Positions 44,964-54,358 of a stretch of DNA of 64,000 nucleotides are shown piece by piece. Where the stretch lies: assembly GCF_014203595.1 (NCBI RefSeq), contig NZ_JACHJK010000003.1:186001-250000 (forward strand), in the 5' to 3' direction. This stretch comes from Streptomyces echinatus (GTDB lineage Bacteria; Actinomycetota; Actinomycetes; Streptomycetales; Streptomycetaceae). The notes below the pieces were generated by a model that worked only from the letters and a program-made list of their open reading frames with translations, ran no database searches and was not told the DNA's origin. The stretch's first letter is position 1, and each line of letters begins with the position of its first letter. The translations under genes were made by a program, and so were the position numbers.

Positions 44964-45494
44964 GTGTCCAACGACGACGACAAGCGTCGTGAGTACATCT
45001 CCGCCAACAGTGACCTCATCAGGGCCGCCGCACACGATGCCGGCCTCCCGCCCGAGATGGTCGCCGGCATCGCCTGGCAGGAGGTCGAGGGTGACCCTGG
45101 CCGGATCGACGATGCTGCTTTCGAAGGTCGGAAGATCCTTCCCGGACAAGAGGACCCCGACGACACCTCGACGGGTCCACTGTCCATCCAGGTGCGCCGC
45201 GCCGCCGAGGTGCTCGGCTACGACCCGCACCACCTCACCGACATGCAGCGCGACGTCGTCGTGGGCGCCACCAAGGACCCGTCGAAGAACATCTTCATCG
45301 CCTCGGAGTACCTGGCCCGGCTGAAGGCGGAGAGCGGATTCGCCGACGTACCGCCAGAACAGATGACCCGAGCTCAAATGCAGGAACTGGCCGCCCGCTA
45401 CAACGGCGGACCCTGCTACGAGGACCCGAACGCTCAGGGATACGGTCGGGGCTTCGACAGGAAATTGGACGACGCGAAAGAGGCGCTGCGGTGA
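44964..45494 (+). CDS. Lysozyme-fold / transglycosylase-like protein
   Basis: GTG 44964 gives 176 residues. RAAAHDAGLPPEMVAGIAWQ followed by EVEGD looks like the lysozyme-fold helix ending in a catalytic Glu. STGPLSIQVRRAAEVLGYDP, then SKNIFIASEYLARLKAESGF and ELAARYNGGPCY, fit the SLT/lysozyme-like pattern (S-x-G-P near the active site, Y-N-G near the end). No signal peptide is present, and the start is weakly supported (no good SD), so it may originally have been the C-terminal part of the decayed hemopexin gene. Its stop overlaps the next gene's GTG. Confidence 0.6.
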   Translation: MSNDDDKRREYISANSDLIRAAAHDAGLPPEMVAGIAWQEVEGDPGRIDDAAFEGRKILPGQEDPDDTSTGPLSIQVRRAAEVLGYDPHHLTDMQRDVVVGATKDPSKNIFIASEYLARLKAESGFADVPPEQMTRAQMQELAARYNGGPCYEDPNAQGYGRGFDRKLDDAKEALR

Positions 45495-45841
45495 GTTCAA
45501 GCGCAGGCTCGACGACCGAGGTACACGAAAGTCGACGGCCACGCGTCTCCAGCCGGATCGGCACCGGCGTGTGCGCGGTCGTCCTCGCCCTGACAGCCTC
45601 GGTCACCGGCTACGTCGTGCTCACGGCCTTCATGGTCGAGCCAGACGGCCCTTGGGACCGACAAGCCATTACCAACTCTCATGTCGCGGCCGTCGTCAGC
45701 TTGGCCTTCTGCTCTGTGATGGCCCTGTTGACGTGGGTTTTCGTCAGGGCCGAGTGGCTCGGCAGGTGGTGGTACACCGTCCCCGTGGTGCTGGCAATCG
45801 CGGCATTGCTGCGGCTCACGCTGTTGGCACCCAGTCGCTGA
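45491..45841 (+). CDS. Small membrane protein
   Basis: GTG 45491 overlaps the previous stop (GTGA). The 116-residue product has a polar N-terminus of about 25 residues and three hydrophobic segments (GVCAVVLALTASVTGYVVLT, HVAAVVSLAFCSVMALLTWV, WWYTVPVVLAIAALLRLTLL). No family is recognised. Coupling suggests it acts with the lysozyme-like protein, for example in export or immunity, but this is only inferred from position. Confidence 0.6.
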   Translation: MSSSAGSTTEVHESRRPRVSSRIGTGVCAVVLALTASVTGYVVLTAFMVEPDGPWDRQAITNSHVAAVVSLAFCSVMALLTWVFVRAEWLGRWWYTVPVVLAIAALLRLTLLAPSR

Positions 45842-46199
45842 TCACCCCCCTCGCCGCCCGTCGTCAGATGGTGAACAGCACGGTGTTGGTGAAGATCGGC
45901 ACAAAATGCGCAAGGCGGGTCCGACAGTGGCCTCCCTGCTGGGCCCGCCACCGGGCAGCGTCGCCGAGGTGGTGCCCGATCTTCCCTGGCCGGCGCACTG
46001 CTCTGCAGGATCCCGCCGACACACGGCAGCACAGCGGCCTCGCTCGCCGCGCTCTGGGCCTGGTGCCGTGGGTGGAACGCCGGCCATCACCGTCTCCGCG
46101 CCCTGGCTGACCGCTGTTCCGGCACCGAATCCGCTCCTCCGACTCCCCCACCCCGCCGTCACTTCCCCGCCCCACGTTTTCACCGGTGCGCCGCCCGTC
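45842..46199. other. Stretch with no supported gene
   Basis: The minus-strand frame is continuous with the MFS remnant but has no family-like sequence; nothing else is seen. Confidence 0.45.
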
Positions 46200-46800
46200 G
46201 CGTTCGTGTCCTCCTCGGCCTTGCTCGCAGCCGGCCTCGGCAGCAGGCGTCGCAACAACTCGGGTGCACTTTCCTGGGCGGGTAGGACGGCGGCGGCGTA
46301 GAGCAGGGTGCGGATGTCGTAGGTGGTGGCCGGCCGACCGCCGAGGAAGGCCCCGATGGGGGCGGCGCACACGGCCGGCATACGGGAGGTGGAGGCGACG
46401 CGGCCCATGAGGTGGGCCGGGACGATCGCCTGCCGGAGGGAAGAGGCGATGCCCGCACCGAGCAGACCGCCGGTGGCCTCCGCCGTGAGGAACAGGCCCA
46501 AGCCGTAGGTGTCGATGCCGAGGCGGTCGTGCGCGAAGAGGGCGAGGACGCTCTCCACGGCGAGGAAGGCGATGTTCCCGACCGCCGGGCGGAGCGCGAG
46601 CCCGAGCAGCACACGGTCCCGGAAGATGTACGAGGCCCCGGCCCGCACCTGCCGGAGCAGCGACTCGCGGATCTGCGGCACGGGCCGGGGCAGGGCGGGC
46701 CGCGACCGTACGAGCAGTGCGCAGAGCAGGAACGACACCGCGTCGGCGAGCAGCGGAACCGCGCGAGCGCGAACAGCCGGCACCGCTTGACGGCCGGCCG
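46200..46800 (-). pseudogene. MFS transporter, C-terminal half only
   Basis: The frame reads RAVPLLADAVSFLLCALLVR, then RDRVLLGLALRPAVGNIAFL, AVESVLALFAHDRLGIDTYG, LGLFLTAEATGGLLGAGIAS and VPAHLMGRVASTSRMPAVCA. This is the second six-helix half of an EntS/MefA-like major facilitator. Upstream of about 46800 the similarity ends in unrelated sequence, and the multicopper oxidase gene follows beyond. The N-terminal half, and with it any possible function, is missing. Confidence 0.72.
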
Positions 46801-46974
46801 ACAAGGCTTCCGTCGCGTGTTCCGGACGGATGGGCCGGTGTGGTGTCGTCCAACGACGTCCCGCTCTGACTGCACTGACGCACTGGAGAGGCTGCCACAG
46901 CGTCACCCGGTCCTGGCCCGCCACGAACGGCGCCCTCCGGGCGGGGGCGGCGTTCGTGACGGACCATGGTCAGG

Positions 46975-48558
46975 TCACCTCAGGTAACCGAGGATCGTCA
47001 TCATGCCGCTTTCCGAGTGGTACTGGTTGTGGCAGTGAAGCATCCACAGGCCCGGGTTGTTCGCGTCGAAGTCCACGACCAGCTTGCGGTGGGGCAGGAC
47101 CAGCGCGGTGTCCTTGCGCGTGCCGACACCGTCGATGCCGGTGAGCGCGAAGGTGTGGCCGTGCAGATGGAGCGGGTGCCACATGTCGGTGGCGTTGACG
47201 AGGGTGAGCCGTACCCGTTCGCCGGCGCGTACGGGGTGGCGCCTGCGTGGGTCGTAGGGCTGGTGGTCGAAGCCCCAGTCGTATTTCCGCATGCCACCGG
47301 TGAGGGTGAGGCGCATCTCGCGGTCCGGTTCGCGGTCGTCCAGTTCCACGGATTCATCCGGTGCGAGGCGACTTGCGGGGAGAACCCGTCGGTCCAGTTC
47401 GTCCGGGCGGACGCTTCGTCCGGGAAGACTTCTTCCTTTGTCGGTGCGCAGCACGGCGAGGGCTTGGCCCTTCTTGCCCTCGGCGAGTGCGACGAGGGGG
47501 AAGACGCCGTCCTTGACGGTGACCAGGACGTCGTATCGCTCGGCCATGCCGATGAGGAGAGCGTCGGTCTGCGTGTGCTCCACGGGATAGCCGTCGGTGT
47601 GCGTGACGGTCATGGTGTGACCGCCCAGTGCCACCCGGAAGGCGGTGTCGGAGCCGGCGTTGATGAAGCGCAGCCGGACGCGGTCGCCGGGGCGGCATCG
47701 GAGCGACTGGGGGTTGCTCGGCGGGCGGCCGTTGGCGAGGTAGTAGGGGTAGGCCACGTTGCCGCCCTCGCTGTTGAGCGCGCGGCTGTAGGAGTTGTGC
47801 AGCACCCGGGAGGGGCCGGCCGGGGACCGTCCCAGGTCCCTGGCCATGCCTCCGTGCATCATGGAGGTGCCTGTGCCGGGCTGGAGTTGGTCGAGAACCT
47901 GGTCGGGGGTGGAGCCGTTCACGCCGTCGAGCCAGTCGTCCAGGAGGATGACCCATTCCTTGTCGTAGGAGAGGGGTTCCTTGGGGTCCTCGACGATGAG
48001 CGGGGCGTACAGGGCGCGGTCGGGCTGGAGTCCGACGTGGGAGTGGAGGAGGTAGGTGCCGGGGTGGGAGACGGTGAAGCGGTACGTGAAGTCGGCGCCC
48101 GGGCGGATGGCTTTCTGTGTCACGTCGGGGACACCGTCCATGTCGCAGCGCAGCTGCACTCCGTGGGCGTGGAGCGTGGTGGTGACCGGCAGGTGGTTGG
48201 CGAGGGTGAGGTTCAGGACGTCACCCGCGGTGACGCGCACCACCGGACCGGGCAGCGTCTCGTTGTAGGCCCAGCTGCGGACGACTTGCCCGCCGAGATC
48301 CAGCCTGGTCTCGGCGGCGGTGAACCTGAACCTGCGCATCGGGCCGAGGCCGCGTCTCCGTTCGGCGGCGAGGACCTCCGGACCCGACGGGTCGACATAT
48401 TGCCCGGCCGCTGGCGCGGCGAAGCCGGCCTCGCTGAGCCGGTTCTCCTCGGGACCTTGGTGTGGTCGAGGAGCGAAGTCGGGATGGACAGGCAGGAGTC
48501 CGACGCCCGCCGCGGCGAGCGGGGCACGGAGCAGGGTACGCCGCGAAGGAGTGTGCAT
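46975..48558 (-). CDS. Tat-exported multicopper oxidase (laccase-like)
   Basis: The 527-residue protein starts MHTPSRRTLLRAPLAAAGVG, a twin-arginine signal. Four copper-binding clusters are present: LHAHGVQL and LLHSHVGLQ in the first cupredoxin domain, HPLHLHGH near residue 465, and HCHNQYHSESGM near 510 (type-1 copper Cys-His with axial Met). It is a three-domain laccase/CueO-like enzyme that oxidises phenols, metals or similar substrates outside the cytoplasm using O2. No copper chaperone or regulator lies beside it. A good RBS was not evident, but the Tat start is convincing. Confidence 0.92.
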   Translation of the reverse strand: MHTPSRRTLLRAPLAAAGVGLLPVHPDFAPRPHQGPEENRLSEAGFAAPAAGQYVDPSGPEVLAAERRRGLGPMRRFRFTAAETRLDLGGQVVRSWAYNETLPGPVVRVTAGDVLNLTLANHLPVTTTLHAHGVQLRCDMDGVPDVTQKAIRPGADFTYRFTVSHPGTYLLHSHVGLQPDRALYAPLIVEDPKEPLSYDKEWVILLDDWLDGVNGSTPDQVLDQLQPGTGTSMMHGGMARDLGRSPAGPSRVLHNSYSRALNSEGGNVAYPYYLANGRPPSNPQSLRCRPGDRVRLRFINAGSDTAFRVALGGHTMTVTHTDGYPVEHTQTDALLIGMAERYDVLVTVKDGVFPLVALAEGKKGQALAVLRTDKGRSLPGRSVRPDELDRRVLPASRLAPDESVELDDREPDREMRLTLTGGMRKYDWGFDHQPYDPRRRHPVRAGERVRLTLVNATDMWHPLHLHGHTFALTGIDGVGTRKDTALVLPHRKLVVDFDANNPGLWMLHCHNQYHSESGMMTILGYLR

Positions 48559-48799
48559 GGCTGCAATAAGACATTGTTTGCAGGGTTTTCAGGGGAAATG
48601 TGGGGTTGTACGTCGGTGGTGTCGGCCTGCAATGCGCCAGTTGGGGGTGTCTCCGGCTGGCTGGCCTCAGGGTCCGTTGCCGCCCAAGCCGTGCGCTGCT
48701 GACCGCTCCCGGCCCACTGGCCTACGCCCTGCACCCCCGACTACGCGTCGGCCCCGCCACGGACAACGCGCTGCGCTCCGCGCCCATCCCCCCGGCGGA

Positions 48800-48990
48800 G
48801 AGGGTGAGATCCGCCGGATCGCGGCGTCCGGCGCACGCCTCGCCATCGCCACGAACCCGTTCACGCTCCCGAAGATCAAGCAGATCGTGCAGCGGCTCGG
48901 CGGGGTCGTCATCGAACGCATCTCACTGCCGGACACCTCGGTCCCCGACGGACTCGGCTACCAAGTCCTGGTCGTCGTAGTCCCGTCAAG
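48800..48990 (+). pseudogene. Methyltransferase-like C-terminal fragment
   Basis: The frame EIRRIAASGARLAIATNPFT, LPKIKQIVQRLGGVVIERIS, LPDTSVPDGLGYQVLVV resembles the last strands of a class I SAM-dependent methyltransferase. No start and no SAM-binding motif are present, and it runs into the IF-1 fragment in another frame. The identification is tentative. Confidence 0.35.
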
Positions 48991-49065
48991 TTCTGCCGCG
49001 GCTCCTCCAGGCGGGAACACGTGCCGGATCGGCGCCGTTGCGGTCGGCGGCCGGCTCTGTACCTG

Positions 49066-49215
49066 GAGCTCGAGAACGGCCCTCAGGAGCTCGCGCATAT
49101 CAGCGGGAAGATCCGCTAGTACTACATCAAGATCATGCTGGAAGACCGGGTGCTGGTCGAGCTCCCGCCGTACGACCTGACGCGCGGCCGGATCGTCTTC
49201 CGGTACCGCAATTAG
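49066..49215 (+). pseudogene. Translation initiation factor IF-1 fragment with internal TAG
   Basis: The frame reads LYLELENGPQELAHISGKIR, then TAG, then [31 protein letters not shown] and stop. The second half is a near-complete match to the conserved IF-1 C-terminus. The first ~20 residues of IF-1 are missing, and a lysine codon (expected AAG) has become TAG. It must be a dead extra copy of infA, since IF-1 is essential and has to be encoded elsewhere. Confidence 0.85.
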
Positions 49216-49824
49216 CGGAGGTCGGAACCTTCCGCGGTAGCTGATGCCGGGGGGCCGGTCACGGCGTTTTCCGTGGCCGGGCCGGTGAGGGCTCGTACGG
49301 CTGCGGCGGCCACCGCTCCAGCCGCCGCCGGCAGGTCCGGCCCGAGCCGAACCCAGGCTCCAGGGACAGCAGTTGCGAGGCGATGTCGTCGTGCAGCACG
49401 TACGGGATGGGCACAGCCGGTCCGGCACCGGCCGCGGGCCGGGAGCCTTCAGGGGCCGGGAGCCTTCAGGGGCCGGGGCGGCAGGAGCGGCGCGATGAGC
49501 GCCCCCAGGTCATCGTTCACCGTCCACGGCCGGCTCGGCCGGCAGTCGGTCATGAGTCGGCGTACTCAGGGGCAGCTGGGTGTCTGGTTGCGCTGGGTGA
49601 GACCGGGCAGCCACTGACCGCAACGACAGTCGTATACGCGGCGCCGTGGGCGGGGGCTTCGCTGCTTTCGGTGCAGCGCGCGCGTGGCACCCGGCGTACC
49701 ACCGGCCGCGAGAGTGACCGGGGCGGCCCCATACGGGTGATGCGGGGCGTGTCGGTCTCGCGCGCGGGGACAGGTCCGTTAACGGGCGGCAGCAGTTGCC
49801 CCTGCTGAAGGGTGACGACGACTC
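49216..49824. other. Stretch with no supported gene; short tandem repeat
   Basis: A 17-base unit (GGCCGGGAGCCTTCAGG) is repeated in tandem near 49437-49472. A minus-strand frame near 49220-49420 reads protein-like (AAAGAVAAAAVRALTGPATE) but has no identifiable start or family. Confidence 0.4.
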
Positions 49825-50985
49825 GTGGGTTCCAAGAAGAGGGCGATGGCTGCGGGTGCGGCGGTTGTGGCGCTTGCCGGCACGGTGGGGGCGGGAGCCG
49901 GCACGAGCGCTGGTGCGGACGGGCCTCGCATGCGTGCCCCGATGCTGAGCATGGTCAGTCTCGGCGACTCGTACTCGGCGGGCTACACCCGCCTCGCCGG
50001 TGATCCGGCGGAGCCTGACGAGGCCGGGAAGTCGGGATGCGAGCAGACGCTGGGCTCCTACCCCTACGTGCTGAGGGACGAGCTGGCGGGCCGGCTGGGG
50101 CGCGTTGCGAATGTGACGTGCGGAGGAGCCAGGACCGACGACATCCTCGGCACGCCGCAGAAGCCGACCGGGCACGCATCGCTCGACAGGTTCGGCATAC
50201 CCCAGCCTGATCCACTGACGCCGTTCCCGCTGCGCGCACCGCAGATCGATGCGGTGCGCCCCGACACGGACGTGGTCACCGTCGGCATCGGCGGCAACGA
50301 CTACTTCAGCCTCCTGGCAACCTTGTGCTTGGAAGCCGACGCCGCCGACGACGATCCCGGCCGGTGCCAGGACAACCTCAAGGACGGGCAGTACGCGGGC
50401 CTTGGCCTGCCCGCTGACGACCCCGGCCTCGACGGGCCGAGACAGGCGCTGGCCGGCAGGTACCGGACACTGCTCGGCGAGCTGCACGCCAGGGCGCCGC
50501 ACGCACGCATCTATGTGGTCGGCTACCCCACCGTGATTCCTCGGGACACCGGCACGTGCGCCCCCAACTCCCAGGAGCTGTTCACCCTCGACAGGGAAGA
50601 CCTCGACTGGTTGCGCCAGATCCTCGACGGGGTCAATGCCGTCATGGCCTCCGCGACGGCAAGCGCGAACGAGCAGGGGGTGCCGGCACAGTTCGTCGAC
50701 ACGCACCACGCCACCGTCGGGAAAGACGCCTGTGCCCCGCGCGACACGAAATGGGTGGAAGGCTACAGCGAGAAGATCGGCGTGATCGGCGCAGGTGGAT
50801 GGGGAGATCCCGCACTGATCCACCCCAACTACCTCTATCACCGGTACGTCGCACGACAGCTCGCCCAGCGCATCAGGCGTGACGTCGCCGCCCCGTCCGT
50901 CGGCGGGACGGACAAGAGCAGCCGGACGGCCGGACGTGAAGGTGAACGGCGTAAATCGAAGGTAGGAGCGGTAGCGGTGTCCTGA
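49825..50985 (+). CDS. Secreted SGNH/GDSL hydrolase
   Basis: GTG 49825 gives 386 residues with a signal peptide (SKKRAMAAGAAVVALAGTVG, cleavage near residues 30-32). SGNH blocks are in order: SLGDSYSAGY (nucleophile Ser near 48), NVTCGGARTDD, VGIGGNDYF (Gly/Asn block) and ALIHPNYLYH (catalytic His near 337). This is an extracellular lipase/esterase family typical of Streptomyces. The C-terminus is Arg/Ser rich (KSSRTAGREGERRKS). A partial copy with a large in-frame deletion lies at 60691-61189. No obvious operon partner. Confidence 0.9.
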   Translation: MGSKKRAMAAGAAVVALAGTVGAGAGTSAGADGPRMRAPMLSMVSLGDSYSAGYTRLAGDPAEPDEAGKSGCEQTLGSYPYVLRDELAGRLGRVANVTCGGARTDDILGTPQKPTGHASLDRFGIPQPDPLTPFPLRAPQIDAVRPDTDVVTVGIGGNDYFSLLATLCLEADAADDDPGRCQDNLKDGQYAGLGLPADDPGLDGPRQALAGRYRTLLGELHARAPHARIYVVGYPTVIPRDTGTCAPNSQELFTLDREDLDWLRQILDGVNAVMASATASANEQGVPAQFVDTHHATVGKDACAPRDTKWVEGYSEKIGVIGAGGWGDPALIHPNYLYHRYVARQLAQRIRRDVAAPSVGGTDKSSRTAGREGERRKSKVGAVAVS

Positions 50986-51129
50986 CGCCCACGCCCTCCG
51001 ATATGCATGCCGTGCACGGTGACGTCGGGCAGGACGAGGGTCTGGTGCTCGTCGTGTGGTGGGTGGCCGGGGCCGGGGCCCCGGACCGCAGTGAGGACAG
51101 GGGCGCTGTTTCAATCGGTCGACGATCGC

Positions 51130-51812
51130 CCAGTCCACCACGTGCGACAGCTGGATGTACGTCCTGTCGCCGGACGCCGAAGTCCGCCCGTCCGGTGCGG
51201 CCGGCAGAGTCCTTCACCCCCGGAATCGCTTTGACCCCGGCCACCAGGGCCAGCGCCTTGTACGCGGCGGGACGCAACCCCTGGGGCAGCACGGGCCACT
51301 TCAGGGGCTCACCGAGCATGAAGTAGGCGTCGTACCACTCCTGTGCGGTGAGGTCGCTGATCGGCTTGCTGGACGTTCCCACGCCGGTGATGGCCGGGAT
51401 GAGCTTCTTCGGGTCGGTGGGCAGCTCCTCCAGCTTGCTCCACTCCCGAGGCGGCCACACGCCCTCGCCCTTCTTCAAGGTCAACGCCCGCCAGGGCCGG
51501 CGAACCGCGCGAGGTGGTCACCCTCTGGGCACAGACGCCGAGGGTGCGGGCCATACCGACCGGGTCCATCCCGGGGACGCCCGGCCAGGAGCGCTCGTCG
51601 AAGGCGTTCCACGGCAGGACTGCGACACGTACGCCCTGCCGTCCGCTTGCGGCCGCGCGGCAGACCTTCGTCTCCGGACCACTCGACGCGAACGTCCACA
51701 CACCCAGGTGACGGTTGGTAAAGTCCATGACCGCCAGGTCGAATGTCGGGACTGTAAACTGGGTGTTCTGGGCTTCCTCCATCTTGTTCAGCGAGTCGTA
51801 GGTGCAGATCAC
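51130..51812 (-). pseudogene. CU044_5270-family-like protein, frameshifted
   Basis: One frame (51812 downward) reads FTNRHLGVWTFASSGPETKV, then VRVAVLPWNAFDERSWPG. The next frame continues SKLEELPTDPKKLIPAITGV, DLTAQEWYDAYFMLGEPLKW, VLPQGLRPAAYKALALVAGV. The pattern (LEELPTDPKKL and PQGLRPAAYKALAL) resembles the CU044_5270 family of actinobacterial exported or anti-sigma-linked proteins. A frameshift near 51480 breaks the gene and no start with signal anchor is visible, so it is a decayed copy. Confidence 0.55.
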
Positions 51813-51959
51813 CGTCAGCGCCGAGATGTGGTCTTCCCCCCTCCCCCACGACCGACATCAGACCGGCCAGCGCAGCGGGGTCGGCAGTCGACATGACCCG
51901 GGGCCGCCGCCAGGCCTGCACTTGCGCTCATGGTGCTGGCGGGGCGAGCTCGGGAACGG

Positions 51960-52187
51960 TCAGGCAGTGAGCAGGGAGTCGTCCTGCGGGCGGGCGCCGG
52001 GCAGCTGATGGCGGGCGGCGATGAGCGCGGCGTCGATGTCGCGGGTGCCGGTCGCCACGCACAGGGTGTAGGCGACGTCGTCCATGCGTCGGCGCACTGC
52101 AGAGCTGCCGTCTTCGGCCCGCAGGATCCGCAGGGTCTCGTACCGCTCGATCAGGTTCTTCAATACGGCGGGGTGTGCCATGAGCAT
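51960..52187 (-). CDS. DUF5133-domain protein
   Basis: GGGAGG six bases before ATG 52187 supports this 75-residue product, MLMAHPAVLKNLIERYETLR ... MDDVAYTLCVATGTRDIDAA ... DSLL. The pattern is that of DUF5133, small Streptomyces proteins of unknown biochemical role often found near stress and regulatory genes. It is followed on the same strand, at some distance, by no partner; the CBS gene is upstream on the same strand (gap 118 bases). Confidence 0.85.
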   Translation of the reverse strand: MLMAHPAVLKNLIERYETLRILRAEDGSSAVRRRMDDVAYTLCVATGTRDIDAALIAARHQLPGARPQDDSLLTA

Positions 52188-52305
52188 CGAGAGCCTCCCT
52201 CATCCCACACATCACATGGTCTGGACACCGACCCGTGCCCCGGCTCCCGGCCGCCATGCCCACACATCCCGGGTAAGGCGGCCAGGGCCTGGGGGAACGC
52301 CCCGC

Positions 52306-52722
52306 TCAATTCGTGGACAGCGCCTGTAGCAGCTCAGCGACCTTGGGGTCGGGCAGGGAGCATGCGAGGTCGGCCTGGGACACCATGCCGACCAGATCGT
52401 GTCCGTCGATCACGGGCAGGCGGCGTATCCTGTGCTCGGTCATCGTGCGCAGAACCTCTTCCACATCGTCGTCGACGCCCATGGTGACCACCTCGCCCTG
52501 GGCGAGGTCACCGGCGGGACAGGTGGCAGGGTCCTTGCCCGCTCCGAGGACCTTCACCACGACGTCCCGGTCGGTCAGCATGCCGTGGAGCTTGTGGTCG
52601 CCACCGCAGATCGGCAGCGCCCCGACTCCGAGGTCTTTCATCTTGCGCGCGGCGTCCAGCACCGACTCCTGCGCGCCGACGCACTCGGCCCCGCCGTTCA
52701 TGATGTCCCGCGCCTTCGTCAT
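52306..52722 (-). CDS. CBS-domain pair protein
   Basis: ATG 52722 with AAAGGAG (6-7 bases) gives 138 residues; the frame upstream is not needed. Two CBS motifs fill the protein: ARDIMNGGAECVGAQESVLD with GALPICGGDHKLHGMLTDRD, and VTMGVDDDVEEVLRTMTEHR with IRRLPVIDGHDLVGMVSQAD. Such stand-alone pairs bind adenine nucleotides or SAM and act as energy or stress sensors. It is divergent from the hemerythrin gene with 328 bases between, and upstream of the DUF5133 gene, a grouping often seen under stress sigma factors (inferred). Confidence 0.92.
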   Translation of the reverse strand: MTKARDIMNGGAECVGAQESVLDAARKMKDLGVGALPICGGDHKLHGMLTDRDVVVKVLGAGKDPATCPAGDLAQGEVVTMGVDDDVEEVLRTMTEHRIRRLPVIDGHDLVGMVSQADLACSLPDPKVAELLQALSTN

Positions 52723-53050
52723 CGTGCTCCTTTCGTCGGCCGGCAACCCGGGCCCGGCCAGGGGTGCAGGCTGCGCGGTCCCGTCAGTGGTGTGGCGTGG
52801 GTGCCCAGTCGCCCGCAGCAGTAACGCCGGAGGCCGGAGCCGAGAGGCGAACCAAGGTTTCGAAGGGATCGGCGCCCTCGGCCGCCGGCCGCCCGACGTG
52901 CTCGCGTTCACTCCGCCGGCTCTGCATGAGGAAGAGGCGGTGCGGCCGGACAGGGCAGCCGAAAGGCGCGCTGCGGTGGAAGCCATCAACGTGGGCGGTC
53001 AGGGTAGGCGGTAGTGATCCCAGCCGTTCGAACGAAGGTGGTGCCCTGCC

Positions 53051-53542
53051 ATGGCTGAAACCCAGGACGTCGTCGAACTCATCCTTCAGGACCACCGGCG
53101 CATGGAGGACCTGTTCCGTCTCATGCGCAGCGTCGAAGCCGACCGGGCCGCCGCACTCCAGGAGTTCGCGGACCTGCTGATCGCCCACGCGCTGGCCGAG
53201 GAGGCCAAGGTCTATCCCGCCCTGAAGAGGTACAAGAACATCGACGACGAAGAGGTCGAGCACGGCGAGCACGAGCACGACGAAGGCAACAGCGCCCTCC
53301 TGGACCTCCTGGAGGTCGAAGAGGTCGGCTCCGAGGAGTGGGACTCCAAGCTGGAGAAATTGGTGGAGGCCGTCACCCACCACGCCGACGAGGAGGAGCG
53401 CACCATCCTCAACGGCGCGCGTGAGAACGTGGCCATGGAGCGGCGCGAGGAACTGGGAGCAGCGTTCGTGAAGGAGCGCGAGCGTCAGCTGAAGGCCGGC
53501 TGCGGCTCGGCCGACAACGTGCGCCGCATCGTCAACTCCTGA
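53051..53542 (+). CDS. Hemerythrin (HHE) domain protein
   Basis: The 163-residue product has the HHE cation-binding pattern: ILQDHRRMEDLF (first His), IAHALAEEAKVYPAL (second His and Glu), EHGEHEHDEGNSAL, and AVTHHADEEERTIL (His and Glu). These ligands bind a non-haem di-iron centre that senses or stores O2/NO. An acidic tail region and a strong terminator follow. It is divergent from the CBS gene; together they look like a stress-response group. Confidence 0.9.
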   Translation: MAETQDVVELILQDHRRMEDLFRLMRSVEADRAAALQEFADLLIAHALAEEAKVYPALKRYKNIDDEEVEHGEHEHDEGNSALLDLLEVEEVGSEEWDSKLEKLVEAVTHHADEEERTILNGARENVAMERREELGAAFVKERERQLKAGCGSADNVRRIVNS

Positions 53543-53547
53543 TCGCA

Positions 53548-53577
53548 CCCCGGGCGCGGGGCGCCCCGCGCCCGGGG
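53548..53577 (+). terminator. Strong GC hairpin after the hemerythrin gene
   Basis: A 30-base perfect palindrome, arms CCCCGGGCGCGGGG / CCCCGCGCCCGGGG with a 2-base loop, starts six bases after the stop. There is no U-tract, which is normal for Streptomyces hairpin terminators. Confidence 0.75.
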
Positions 53578-53879
53578 GCCTGGAGGCCGGGGGCCCGGGG
53601 CCCGGGCCCCGCTTCACGGACCGGTTGAGGCTGGCCCGCGCCGCCTCCAGCTGGGCGGGGACGCGACGCCCAGGAAGAGCCGTCCCGATTCAGGTGGCCC
53701 GACAACGGCAAGGCACGTGCTTGGTCACCGAGGCCCCTGGCTGCGGCAGCTCACCGGTAGCCCTTCGCACAGCAACGGGGCTCCTGGGCCGCGCCCGCAG
53801 TGCCGCTGCGCGCCGGCGACCGGATCCAGCCTGCTCCTGCACGCCCCCGGCGGTCTTGCCTTTCGCGCCGGCGACATCA
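53578..53879. other. Stretch with no supported gene
   Basis: GC-rich repeats (GGGGGCCCGGGGCCCGGGCCCC-like) follow the terminator; no coding signal was seen. Confidence 0.5.
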
Positions 53880-54124
53880 GCACCCGTGTCCAGGTGGCGG
53901 TGGCCACCAAGGCGAGCGTGGACATCGCCACCGGCATCCTCGCCGAGCCCGGCGACCTCCCCCTCCTTCGCCACTTCGGGCGCGGAGCGGGTGCGAGGAT
54001 CCGCAGGAAAGCGGCCCGCCGCGGCCGGCCGACTTGTTGCGGCCGCGATGACGCGGGCCTGCTCCAGGTCAGTGATCCTTCGACCCTGGTCGGTTCAGTG
54101 GGCGGCGCGGCGGACATCTCCTGA
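53880..54124 (+). pseudogene. ANTAR-like remnant
   Basis: One frame reads TRVQVAVATKASVDIATGIL, reminiscent of the ANTAR/GAF-ANTAR helix (IDIATGIL), but the remaining two helices are not found in frame. It may be a decayed fragment or chance similarity. Confidence 0.3.
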
Positions 54125-54157
54125 TGCGGTTGATCCCTTCTGACCCAGAGGTGCCCC

Positions 54158-54358
54158 ATGCGTGTACGTACCCTTCTCGCCGCCTTCTTCCTTGCCGCCA
54201 CCGCGGCCCTCGGATGCGCGGCCGCCTCAGCAGCTCACGACGGCCCCGGCCCGGATGCGGTCAACGGCATTCCGGTCTCCCCCATCCTGGGCATCCCCGT
54301 GGGCCTCTACTGCCACACCAACACCGTGCTCGGCAACGCCCCGTCCTGCGAGGAGTAG
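54158..54358 (+). CDS. Small secreted cysteine-containing protein
   Basis: ATG 54158 (AGAGGTG upstream) gives 66 residues: a clear signal peptide (MRVRTLLAAFFLAATAALGC, ending near ASA-AHD). A short mature part with two cysteines follows (GLYCHTNTVLGNAPSCEE), probably disulphide-linked. It resembles small secreted Streptomyces proteins, not a chaplin. No partner is adjacent. Role unknown. Confidence 0.65.
   Translation: MRVRTLLAAFFLAATAALGCAAASAAHDGPGPDAVNGIPVSPILGIPVGLYCHTNTVLGNAPSCEE

Noticed and set aside
34669-45494. Contractile injection system (eCIS) locus
   Set aside because: No sheath, tube, baseplate or AAA+ gene was seen around the giant proteins; only their size and the wall-binding-like insert hinted at it.
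46966-48702. Plus-strand open frame of 578 codons
   Set aside because: Antisense shadow of the multicopper oxidase, whose copper motifs are all on the minus strand.
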